Origin: Rhodospirillaceae bacterium
GTDB lineage: Bacteria; Pseudomonadota; Alphaproteobacteria; MPNO01; UBA2964
DNA length: 11,059 nt
Direction of reading: 5' to 3'
Assembly: GCA_018660305.1 (NCBI GenBank)
Contig: JABJKO010000048.1
Coordinates: 1 to 11,059, forward strand
The notes below the pieces were generated by a model. That model was not told the DNA's origin. It saw nothing but the letters and a program-made list of their open reading frames with translations, and did no database searches. The position numbers and the translations under genes are program-made. This document shows, one piece after another, positions 5,280 to 11,059 of the stretch (position 1 is the first letter of the stretch; every line of letters starts with the position of its first letter).

Positions 5280-6377
5280 ATGAAACTCGTTAAAGCCTCG
5301 ACTTTCGCAATTTTTGCAGGCGCGCTTGCCTTCGCGGGTATCGCCAGCTCCGCCAACGCCCAATTCTTCAAGGGCAAGCGGGTAAATATCATCATCAATT
5401 ATGGCGCCGGTGGGAACACCGACATTCAGGGCCGTATGGTCATGCGCCACATGAAAAAATACATTCCCGGCGAACCCCGTCTGGTTTTCCGGCACGTGTC
5501 CGGGGCCGGCGGTGTGGTCGGCGCGAACTTCCTGGGTGAAGTCGGCAAGAAAAACGGCAGCATGATGGGCGTGTTCACCATCCCAATCATGGCGCAGGTC
5601 ATGAAGACACCGGAGTTACGGGTGGATCTTTCCGCTTTTCACTATGTTGGTGCCGTGGGTCAACAGACCATTTCTCATATTCGAAAGGATGCCATTCCAG
5701 GCAAGACCATCAAGAACTGGAAGGACATTCTCCATACCAAGCATGCCCTTCGCACCGGTGGTCACGGACCGACCAGCAGCAAGGATTTGCGGACACGCCT
5801 ATTCTTCGAGGCGCTTGGAATTCCGCTCAAGCATGTCACCGGTTATAAATCGGGTGGCAAGATCCGCGCCGCGATCCTGAAGGACGAGTTGGATATGACG
5901 GCGGATTCTTTGGCCGGTTATTATGGCCGGGTCGTCGCACAGCTAATCAAACCGGGAATTTCCGTTCCCATCTGGCACGTTGGTACGCCTGGTCCCAACA
6001 ACACCATCCTGCATTCACCGTCGGTCCCGAAAAGCATTCCGAGCTTCCAGGCAATCTATGAAGCCAAGTACGGCAAAGGCAAGCGGCCCGACAAGATGAT
6101 CTGGAATGCAATCAGGACAATCGCAGGATCCCGCGAAATGCTGCGGATCCTGGTGTTCAGAAAAGGAACCAACCCCAAGGCCATCTCCATCATGCGGCAG
6201 GCTTGGGATAAAACAATGAAAGACGCTGCCTTCCTCGCAGAGTATGCGAAAGTCAACGGCAGTATCTTCATCGGCAAGAGCGGCGCCGAGGCCCAGACAT
6301 ACATCAAGGGCATCGTGAACGTGCCCAAGGATCTCGAGACGTTCCTGCTCAATTACGCCAACGCTGCAAAGAGCTAA
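5280..6377 (+). CDS. TctC/Bug-type tripartite tricarboxylate transporter substrate-binding protein
   Basis: This 365-residue protein begins with a signal peptide (K2, K5, hydrophobic core 8-22, probable cleavage after SSANA, residue 27) and no lipobox cysteine, so it should be a soluble periplasmic binding protein. The Bug-family pattern is visible: VNIIINYGAGGNTD (35-48), then VSGAGGVVGANFL (73-85), the carboxylate-binding loops, and a later lobe 195-235. It is somewhat longer than the common roughly 320-residue members, mostly in the C-terminal part. It captures a carboxylate ligand and delivers it to the TctA/TctB membrane components; the ligand cannot be read from sequence. The ATG at 5280 follows GGGAGGA with about 9 bases of spacing and starts a proper signal peptide; an upstream in-frame start at 5241 would spoil it. 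The permease gene follows after 79 bases holding a hairpin. Confidence 0.94.
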   Translation: MKLVKASTFAIFAGALAFAGIASSANAQFFKGKRVNIIINYGAGGNTDIQGRMVMRHMKKYIPGEPRLVFRHVSGAGGVVGANFLGEVGKKNGSMMGVFTIPIMAQVMKTPELRVDLSAFHYVGAVGQQTISHIRKDAIPGKTIKNWKDILHTKHALRTGGHGPTSSKDLRTRLFFEALGIPLKHVTGYKSGGKIRAAILKDELDMTADSLAGYYGRVVAQLIKPGISVPIWHVGTPGPNNTILHSPSVPKSIPSFQAIYEAKYGKGKRPDKMIWNAIRTIAGSREMLRILVFRKGTNPKAISIMRQAWDKTMKDAAFLAEYAKVNGSIFIGKSGAEAQTYIKGIVNVPKDLETFLLNYANAAKS

Positions 6378-6404
6378 CCGCGTAATTTTTGAACTAACCT
6401 GAAA

Positions 6405-6429
6405 TGGGGGTGTCCCAAGGACACCCCCA
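6405..6429 (+). terminator. Intercistronic hairpin between TctC and TctAB genes (attenuator/stability element)
   Basis: TGGGGGTGTCC (6405-6415) and GGACACCCCCA (6419-6429) are perfect 11-base arms around a CAA loop, 28 bases after the TctC stop and 27 bases before the permease start. There is no U tract, so a full intrinsic terminator is unlikely. Such hairpins after binding-protein genes often protect the upstream message or reduce read-through, giving more binding protein than permease. That role is inferred. Confidence 0.65.
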
Positions 6430-6456
6430 AATTCTCGATTATAAGGGTAGGCCTCC

Positions 6457-8472
6457 ATGACTTTTATGGAAGCGGTACTGGACGGGCTTAGACTCGTTCT
6501 TATTTGGCCGGCGCCGGGTTACATGATGCTCGGTGTCGCGATCGGTATGTTTTTCGGCGCCGTCCCGGGCCTCGGCGGGCTGGTCGGAATGGCCATCATC
6601 CTGCCCTTCACCTTCGGTATGGAACCCAACATCGCCTTTGCTTTTATCCTGGGCATGTATGCGGTAACCACCACCGCAGACACCCTATCCTCGGTCCTCC
6701 TCGGCATACCCGGCACCGCCGCTTCACAGGCGACCATTCTGGACGGCTATCCCATGGCCCAACGAGGCGAGGCAGCGCGGGCGCTGGGCGCCGCCTATAC
6801 GGTATCCATGTTCGGCGGTGTCATAGGCGCCATCTTTCTGGCCGTCTCGATCCCGGTTATTCGTCCCGTCATTCTCTCGTTTTCCGAACCAGAACTTTTT
6901 GCCCTCGCCGTGCTCGGTCTCACCATGGTCGCCTCGCTCAGTGGGAAGTCCATCTTCAAGGGAACCGCTGCCGCCTGTTTTGGCCTGATGCTGGCAACTG
7001 TTGGGTTCGCGGAATTTGGCGGCGTTCGGCGCTATTGGTTCGAACAAAATTTCCTGTTGGAGGGGCTGCCGATCGTGCCCTATGTGCTCGGCCTTTTCGC
7101 CATTCCGGAGGTGCTGGAGCTGGCGGTGCGGAATACCTCCATTTCAAAGGTTCAGCGCGACGAGGTTGAAACCGGCGGCATCATTAACGGTATGAAGGAT
7201 GCCGCCAAACACTGGTGGCTGGGGCTTCGCTGTACGCTCATCGGTGTTTATGTGGGTATGCTTCCCGGGCTCGGGGGATCCATCGTCGATTGGGTCGCCT
7301 ATGGCCATGCCGTCCAGAGCGAAAAGAATCCCGAAACCTTCGGCACGGGCGATGTAAGGGGCGTGATCGCCCCGGAAGCGGCCAACAATGCCATGAAAGG
7401 TGGCGCATTGCTGCCGACAATTGCGTTTGCCATACCCGGCAGCGCGTCGATGGCCATTCTGCTCAGCGCGTTCTTTATTCAGGGCCTCGAACCCGGTCCT
7501 CAGATGCTCACCGACAAGCTCAATATCACCTTCACTTTGGTCTGGACGCTCGTGCTGGCCAACGTTGCCGGCGCCGTAATCCTTCTTCTTTGGGGCAGCC
7601 AGGCATCGAAAATCACCTATTTACAGGGCCACATCATCGTCCCGGCCATCATGCTCGTTGTCTTCATGGGGGCCTGGGTGGGCAACGGTACGCTCGGCAA
7701 CTGGGTGATCCTCCTGACCTTCGGGATTATCGGTTACTTTATGAAACTGGGAGGGTGGCCACGGCCGCCCATTGTGCTTGGATTCGTGCTGGGGAAAATC
7801 ATGGAAGAGGCCATGAACCTCGCCATGCAAACCCACGGTTGGGGTTCCTTTACCAGGCCCATCGTTATGGGGATTATCGTCCTGGTGATCCTCACTATTA
7901 TTCACGCTGTCAGGAAACAGAATAAGAAAGCGCGGGAAGAACCCGCGGAAGAACCCACGACGCCCGCGGAAGCGCCGATGATTACCGAGGAGGGTGGCAA
8001 GGATTGTCCGCCGGCATCCTGGCCAATTTCAGCTCTATTGGTTGCTCTCTTCGTCTATTGCTTTATCGAAGCGATACCCTGGTCGTTCTCTCCAAGGTTA
8101 TTTCCGCAGACCGTTGCCATCGTAGGCGGCTTTCTGGCATTAGGTGCCCTCTTCTTTGACGCCAAGAGCCTGTCAGCAATGCGCGCGGGGACGGCCGGTC
8201 CGGGCGTCGTCGGCGTCGATAAAACCTACATATTAAAAAGCCTGTATTATCTTTTATGGTTGGTCGGCATATTTGTTCTGACATTGGCGATCGGCCAGTT
8301 CCCCACCCTCGTTCTCTTCGTCATTCTCTATCTGGAGTTCTGGGGAAAATTTGGCTGGAAAGTCATTCTTATCTATACGCTGGGCGCTATCGTTTTCCTG
8401 CTTGTGATGTTCAACGAGGTGGTTCCGGTTCTGTGGTATGAACCTGAGCATTTGCCATCGTTCTTCGTCTGA
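6457..8472 (+). CDS. TctA permease fused to a C-terminal TctB-like domain
   Basis: This 671-residue integral membrane protein contains TctA (about 1-487) with its two homologous halves: GAVPGLGG (34-41) and GIPGTAAS (83-90) in the first, GMLPGLGG (267-274) and AIPGSAS (325-331) in the second. GYPMAQRGEAARALGAA (97-113) is the classic TctA loop. After a charged linker rich in Glu and Pro (about 486-516), residues 520-671 hold four hydrophobic segments (about 523-541, 550-568, 595-625, 634-652), the layout of the small TctB subunit. Normal TctA is about 500 residues and TctB about 150, so the length equals their sum. AAGGGTAGG precedes the ATG at 6457; M4 is an alternative start. It should import, by ion gradient, the carboxylate bound by the TctC protein. 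It converges on the DMT gene with 12 bases between stops. Confidence 0.94.
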   Translation: MTFMEAVLDGLRLVLIWPAPGYMMLGVAIGMFFGAVPGLGGLVGMAIILPFTFGMEPNIAFAFILGMYAVTTTADTLSSVLLGIPGTAASQATILDGYPMAQRGEAARALGAAYTVSMFGGVIGAIFLAVSIPVIRPVILSFSEPELFALAVLGLTMVASLSGKSIFKGTAAACFGLMLATVGFAEFGGVRRYWFEQNFLLEGLPIVPYVLGLFAIPEVLELAVRNTSISKVQRDEVETGGIINGMKDAAKHWWLGLRCTLIGVYVGMLPGLGGSIVDWVAYGHAVQSEKNPETFGTGDVRGVIAPEAANNAMKGGALLPTIAFAIPGSASMAILLSAFFIQGLEPGPQMLTDKLNITFTLVWTLVLANVAGAVILLLWGSQASKITYLQGHIIVPAIMLVVFMGAWVGNGTLGNWVILLTFGIIGYFMKLGGWPRPPIVLGFVLGKIMEEAMNLAMQTHGWGSFTRPIVMGIIVLVILTIIHAVRKQNKKAREEPAEEPTTPAEAPMITEEGGKDCPPASWPISALLVALFVYCFIEAIPWSFSPRLFPQTVAIVGGFLALGALFFDAKSLSAMRAGTAGPGVVGVDKTYILKSLYYLLWLVGIFVLTLAIGQFPTLVLFVILYLEFWGKFGWKVILIYTLGAIVFLLVMFNEVVPVLWYEPEHLPSFFV

Positions 8473-8484
8473 CGGCAAACGCCG

Positions 8485-9381
8485 CTACAGCGAGACCTTC
8501 CTACCGGCCTGCGCGCTGGTGCGGGCGAGATACACGGCGGCGCCGAAGATAACAGCGCCGCCGGCCCACACCCATAGACCGGGAACTTCCTGAAGAATAA
8601 AAAATCCGAGCAGCGCGCCAAACGGAAGCCGCATGAAGACCAGCGGAAAAATAACTGTCGCGTCGGCAGAGGCAAAGGCGCGGCCGAGAAACCGTTGATT
8701 GAGCGTCGCCAGCGCCGCGGTAACGATCAGCAAAACCAGTTCCCACAGGGTCGGCCATTCCCACACGAAGAGAGCACCGGCGAGGGTAATCGGTGTCATG
8801 TAAATACCGTGAAAAAACACGATTTTGTCAGGCGCGTCGCTCCGCGTAATGAGTTTATAAAGCGTTCCACTACCGGACGCGGAAAGGGCGGACAGAAGCA
8901 CCAGGGCAGCGCCCAGACTGACAGACTGAAATCCCGGCCGGATAATAATCAGCGCGCCGGCGAACCCCACGGCCAGGGCCAGCACCCGGTTCAGACGAAA
9001 TCCTTCCCCGAGAAACAGCATGGCCAGCACCATGCCAAACAAAGGAGTCGTGAAGGTAAGGGCCTGGGCATCGGCAATTTCCATCAGGGCAACACCCGGG
9101 AAAAAGCACATGACGAAGATGGCGCCTGTCGTGCCCCGTGCCGCAAACGCCTTATGGTTCTTGGATTGCCAGATGGAAGGGCCCGTCCGGATCGCGTAGG
9201 GCGTCATCAACAGCAGGGCAATGAATGCACGGAAAAAACCGATCTCGAGCGGCGGCACCCGGTCGGCAAGAACACGGATCATAACCGCCATGCCGGCGAA
9301 AGACAGGCAGGCGAGGGACATCCATATTGCGCCGCGCACGACGCCGGGAAGCGCGTCGAAGCGCTCGGAAATATTATTCAA
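8485..9381 (-). CDS. DMT superfamily (EamA) transporter, start uncertain
   Basis: This encodes about 298 residues with ten hydrophobic segments in two EamA repeats (about 16-150 and 155-290); examples are MSLACLSFAGMAVMIRVLA near the N-terminus and GGAVIFGAAVYLARTSAQ at the end. Such drug/metabolite transporters move metabolites, often outward, across the inner membrane. The reading frame opens at a TTG (9379-9381) with no Shine-Dalgarno; the next upstream in-frame codon change is a stop. The good GGGAGGCAAC site upstream instead serves an 11-codon ORF in another frame that overlaps this start. Either translation is coupled to that ORF, or a one-base indel in the A5 run at 9384-9388 has separated the true ATG from the gene. 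It lies 54 bases after the SDR at 9436-10179 and is probably in one operon with it. Confidence 0.88.
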   Translation of the reverse strand: MNNISERFDALPGVVRGAIWMSLACLSFAGMAVMIRVLADRVPPLEIGFFRAFIALLLMTPYAIRTGPSIWQSKNHKAFAARGTTGAIFVMCFFPGVALMEIADAQALTFTTPLFGMVLAMLFLGEGFRLNRVLALAVGFAGALIIIRPGFQSVSLGAALVLLSALSASGSGTLYKLITRSDAPDKIVFFHGIYMTPITLAGALFVWEWPTLWELVLLIVTAALATLNQRFLGRAFASADATVIFPLVFMRLPFGALLGFFILQEVPGLWVWAGGAVIFGAAVYLARTSAQAGRKVSL

Positions 9382-9409
9382 CGAAAAATTCGCGGCGGGC
9401 CAAGGTCAT
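9374..9409 (-). CDS. 11-codon mini-ORF overlapping the DMT start (leader peptide or frameshifted N-terminus)
   Basis: An ATG at 9407-9409 preceded by GGGAGGCAAC begins MTLARREFFVE and stops at TAA (9374-9376), which overlaps the second and third codons of the TTG-started DMT frame. Removing one base from the A5 run at 9384-9388 would make the frame read on as MTLARREFSLNNISERF into the transporter. I cannot tell a coupled leader peptide from a sequencing or natural frameshift. Confidence 0.4.
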   Translation of the reverse strand: MTLARREFFVE

Positions 9410-9435
9410 GTTGCCTCCCTCGGCCCGCATGGCGA

Positions 9436-10179
9436 TCACATCATTGCGCTGTAGCCGCCATCGACAAACAAATTCTCGCCAAAGACGAACGAGGAATCGT
9501 CGCTAACGAGGAAAAGGACGCCCTTGGCCAGCTCTTCCGGCAGACCGGCGCGGCCAACCAGATTTGGTACCGGACGTGTGGGATCGAAATCCTGCTGACC
9601 CACCGGCGAGCCGATCTTGTTGGGCACCACCGAATTGACACGGATCTTGAACGGCGCCAGCTGGATTGCGATAGCGCGCATCAAATTGGCCACGCCGCCC
9701 TTGGCGGCGGCATAGGCAACGGCGCTGTCACGGCCCCTGAAGCCCGATGTCGAACCGATATTGACGATGGCGCCGCCATCGCCCTGCTCGATCATCCGTT
9801 CGCCTACCCATTTGCACATGATGAACTGGCTGGTCAGGGTCACATCGATGGTCTTCTGGAAATCCGCCAGCGTGCATTCACGAATGTTCAGATTGTCTGA
9901 AATCGCAACATTGTTCACCAATACATCGATGCGCCCGAAGGCTTCGACGGTCGCCGCGATCATGTCCTTGACCGAGCTTTCATCCGCCACATTGGCCTTG
10001 ATATAGGTTGCCACGCCCGCATTGGCGGCATTGAGAGCGTCAGCGACGGCGCTGCCGCGCGCCTCATCCATGTCGACGACGGCGACCTTGGCGCCTTCGC
10101 TGACGAAAAGCTTCGCTGTTTCCTCGCCGATATTGCGTCCGGCGCCGGTGACGATCGCTACCTTGTCCTTGAGTTTCAT
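9436..10179 (-). CDS. SDR family oxidoreductase with Thr in the tetrad Asn position
   Basis: This 247-residue protein is a classical SDR. Motifs are TGAGRNIG (11-18), the acidic residue D36 after beta strand 2 (VAVVDMD, suggesting NAD(H)), N63-V-A at the adenine-ring site, NNVA (89-92, a variant of NNAG), S143, and Y156-x3-K160 (YAAAK). The usual tetrad Asn, expected in a VN-hydrophobic motif, is replaced by Thr (T114 in DVTLTSQF). The C-terminus VDGGYSAMM is typical. The substrate is unknown; divergence from the UbiD-family gene and the DMT gene downstream point to the same catabolic process. GGGAGAG lies just before the ATG at 10177-10179, and a strong promoter match lies about 50 bases upstream. 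Confidence 0.94.
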   Translation of the reverse strand: MKLKDKVAIVTGAGRNIGEETAKLFVSEGAKVAVVDMDEARGSAVADALNAANAGVATYIKANVADESSVKDMIAATVEAFGRIDVLVNNVAISDNLNIRECTLADFQKTIDVTLTSQFIMCKWVGERMIEQGDGGAIVNIGSTSGFRGRDSAVAYAAAKGGVANLMRAIAIQLAPFKIRVNSVVPNKIGSPVGQQDFDPTRPVPNLVGRAGLPEELAKGVLFLVSDDSSFVFGENLFVDGGYSAMM

Positions 10180-10226
10180 GGCTCTCCCGTCCTTTTCTCA
10201 TTTGTTGTGATTTGAATGTTGGCCGG

Positions 10227-10255
10227 ATTGAACCAATGCACCCCTGAACTGTCAA
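10227..10255 (-). promoter_or_regulatory. Candidate sigma70 promoter for the SDR-DMT unit
   Basis: On the minus strand, TTGACA (10250-10255, perfect -35) is followed by exactly 17 bases and TTCAAT (10227-10232, 4 of 6 to TATAAT). Transcription would start near 10220, giving a leader of about 40 bases with GGGAGAG before the SDR ATG. It is the best promoter match in the window. Confidence 0.55.
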
Positions 10256-10277
10256 TGGAAGGAGGCGATAATTCGCC
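10244..10277 (+). promoter_or_regulatory. Candidate UbiD-gene promoter with overlapping dyad
   Basis: On the plus strand CTGAAC (10244-10249, 3 of 6) is followed after 17 bases by GATAAT (10267-10272, 5 of 6 to TATAAT). The -10 lies inside the inverted repeat GGCGA-TAAT-TCGCC (10264-10277), so a protein bound there could block it. This promoter would overlap the -35 of the opposing SDR promoter. The -35 match is weak, so this is tentative. Confidence 0.3.
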
Positions 10278-10340
10278 CTCACACTGGCGCTAGAGAGGCA
10301 GGTGGTGTAGAAAAGCGGTCGAATAAACAACACAAGATTT

Positions 10341-10396
10341 CGGCCGCGCACTGACAGGGATTAACGGCGGCCGCATTCTCTTTTCGCGAAGGAGAA
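10341..10396 (+). promoter_or_regulatory. Leader dyads and RBS hairpin before the UbiD-family gene
   Basis: CGGCCGC (10341-10347) pairs with GCGGCCG (10367-10373) across 19 bases. Directly after it, TTCTC (10376-10380) pairs with GAGAA (10392-10396) around the palindrome TTCGCGAA (10383-10390), which would fold the Shine-Dalgarno AAGGAG (10389-10394) into a hairpin. This could lower or regulate translation of the UbiD-family gene; stability was not calculated. Confidence 0.3.
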
Positions 10397-10400
10397 AAGG

Positions 10401-11059
10401 ATGGACGACGCACGAACAAGTTCGCTGGCCAATGACCAGGCGGGCTACCGCGGCCTGCGGGACTGGATCGAAAAAGTCGACGATTTGGGCGAATTGCTGC
10501 GCATCGACAATGCCAGCTGGGATGCCGAGATGGGCAGCATCACGCAGATGATGACCGAAAAAAGCCGCGGCAACGCGCCGGCGCTGCTTTTCGACAATGT
10601 CCCCGGTTATGACCAAGGCTTCCGAACCCTTTACGGTTCCCTGTCGTCGGTGCGCCGTGTGGCCCTGACCCTCGGTCTGCCGCTCGAACATGAGCGCAAG
10701 GTCGATATCGTTCGGCGCTATTACGACCGCATGCAGGATATGGAGCTGATCCCGCCGAAATTCGTCGAGACCGGCCCGGTGATGGAGAACATCATGGAGG
10801 GCGACGATATCGACGTCCTCAAATTCCCGGTGCCCCGTCATCACGAACAGGACAAGGCGCGCTATATCGGCACCGCCAACTGTGTCATCACACAGGACCC
10901 GGATAACGGCTCGTTCAATTGCGGCACCTACCGCAACCAGGTCTATGACGCCAAGACCATCGGCTGCCAGATCACCGAAGGAAAGCACGGCCGTATCCAT
11001 CGCGACAAATATTTCGAGCGCGGCGAGGAATGCAAATTCGTCATTCTGGTGGGCGAAGA
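10401..11059 (+). CDS. UbiD family decarboxylase, N-terminal part (runs off window)
   Basis: The reading frame is open from the ATG at 10401 to the window end (219 codons plus two bases); the full family is about 450-500 residues. It begins MDDARTSSLANDQAGYRGLR and carries UbiD-family landmarks: LLFDNVPGY (62-70), DVLKFPVPRHHE (138-149), IGTANCVITQDPDNG (156-170) and NCGTYRNQVYD (173-183). N173, R178 and H196 have the same spacing as N168, R173 and H191 of A. niger Fdc1 (metal/prFMN binding and catalytic Arg); the two catalytic glutamates would lie beyond the window. It should be a prenylated-FMN enzyme that decarboxylates (or carboxylates) an aromatic or alpha,beta-unsaturated acid in the cytoplasm. 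AAGGAG at 10389-10394 supports the start. It is divergent from the SDR gene. No UbiX gene is visible here. Confidence 0.93.
   Translation, partial: MDDARTSSLANDQAGYRGLRDWIEKVDDLGELLRIDNASWDAEMGSITQMMTEKSRGNAPALLFDNVPGYDQGFRTLYGSLSSVRRVALTLGLPLEHERKVDIVRRYYDRMQDMELIPPKFVETGPVMENIMEGDDIDVLKFPVPRHHEQDKARYIGTANCVITQDPDNGSFNCGTYRNQVYDAKTIGCQITEGKHGRIHRDKYFERGEECKFVILVGE

Noticed and set aside
8473..8484. CGGC-AAAC-GCCG between the convergent TctAB and DMT stops
   Set aside because: The stem has only four base pairs and no T tract, too weak to call a bidirectional terminator.
8695..9900. 401-codon plus-strand open frame across the DMT and SDR genes
   Set aside because: It runs antisense through two well-supported genes and their junction; the translation is full of Arg, Gln, Gly and His with no domain.
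10290..11000. 236-codon minus-strand open frame
   Set aside because: It is antisense to the UbiD-family reading frame, whose conserved residues N173, R178 and H196 show the coding strand.
1..11059. tRNA, rRNA, CRISPR array, insertion sequence, phage or defence genes
   Set aside because: No transposase, integrase, toxin-antitoxin or defence-protein motifs and no regularly spaced repeat array beyond the short 12-bp tandem at 1319-1349 were seen. The only other repeats are the palindromes described.

Overview
The window looks like chromosomal DNA of an alphaproteobacterium, probably an uncultured or environmental Rhodospirillales-like lineage. This is inferred from the high G+C content, the protein style (Bug/TctC binding protein, SDR, FAH and UbiD families together) and compact gene packing with short divergent promoters. 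I see no phage, IS, tRNA, rRNA or CRISPR feature. The taxonomic call is an inference, since no marker gene is present.

Layout. On the minus strand, 842-1279 (exported single-domain rhodanese) is followed by 72-830 (SDR oxidoreductase), with a palindromic repeat just after the SDR stop (1-58). A divergent intergenic region with a 12-bp tandem repeat separates these from a plus-strand AhpD-like carboxymuconolactone decarboxylase family gene (1411-1929). That gene converges, with a 4-bp gap, on a minus-strand MDR/quinone-oxidoreductase gene (1934-2980). Upstream of the MDR gene, beyond a long perfect 27-bp inverted repeat, is a minus-strand fumarylacetoacetate-hydrolase family gene (3107-3979). 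Divergent from it and on the plus strand are a two-domain extradiol-dioxygenase-like VOC protein (4186-5094), a TctC/Bug solute-binding protein (5280-6377) and a TctA permease fused to a TctB domain (6457-8472). Next come minus-strand genes for a second SDR (9436-10179) and a DMT/EamA transporter (8485-9381). Divergent from the SDR is the start of a UbiD-family decarboxylase (10401 to the window end).

How the genes may work together. A periplasmic binding protein with a TTT permease suggests uptake of a carboxylate. A UbiD enzyme would decarboxylate an aromatic or alpha,beta-unsaturated acid, SDRs would oxidise or re-aromatise a diol, an extradiol dioxygenase with all metal ligands would open a catecholic ring, and a FAH-family hydrolase would act on the ring-cleavage product. 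This reads as an aromatic-acid catabolism island split over several divergent transcription units. The substrate cannot be read from sequence, and the pathway order is inference. No regulator gene is visible, but several dyad symmetries lie in the divergent promoter regions.

The least ordinary items are a dispersed GC-rich palindromic repeat 3' of two minus-strand genes, the TctA-TctB fusion, a DMT gene whose good ribosome-binding site serves an 11-codon out-of-frame mini-ORF, and structured leaders before the TctC and UbiD genes. None of these amounts to a demonstrated new system.
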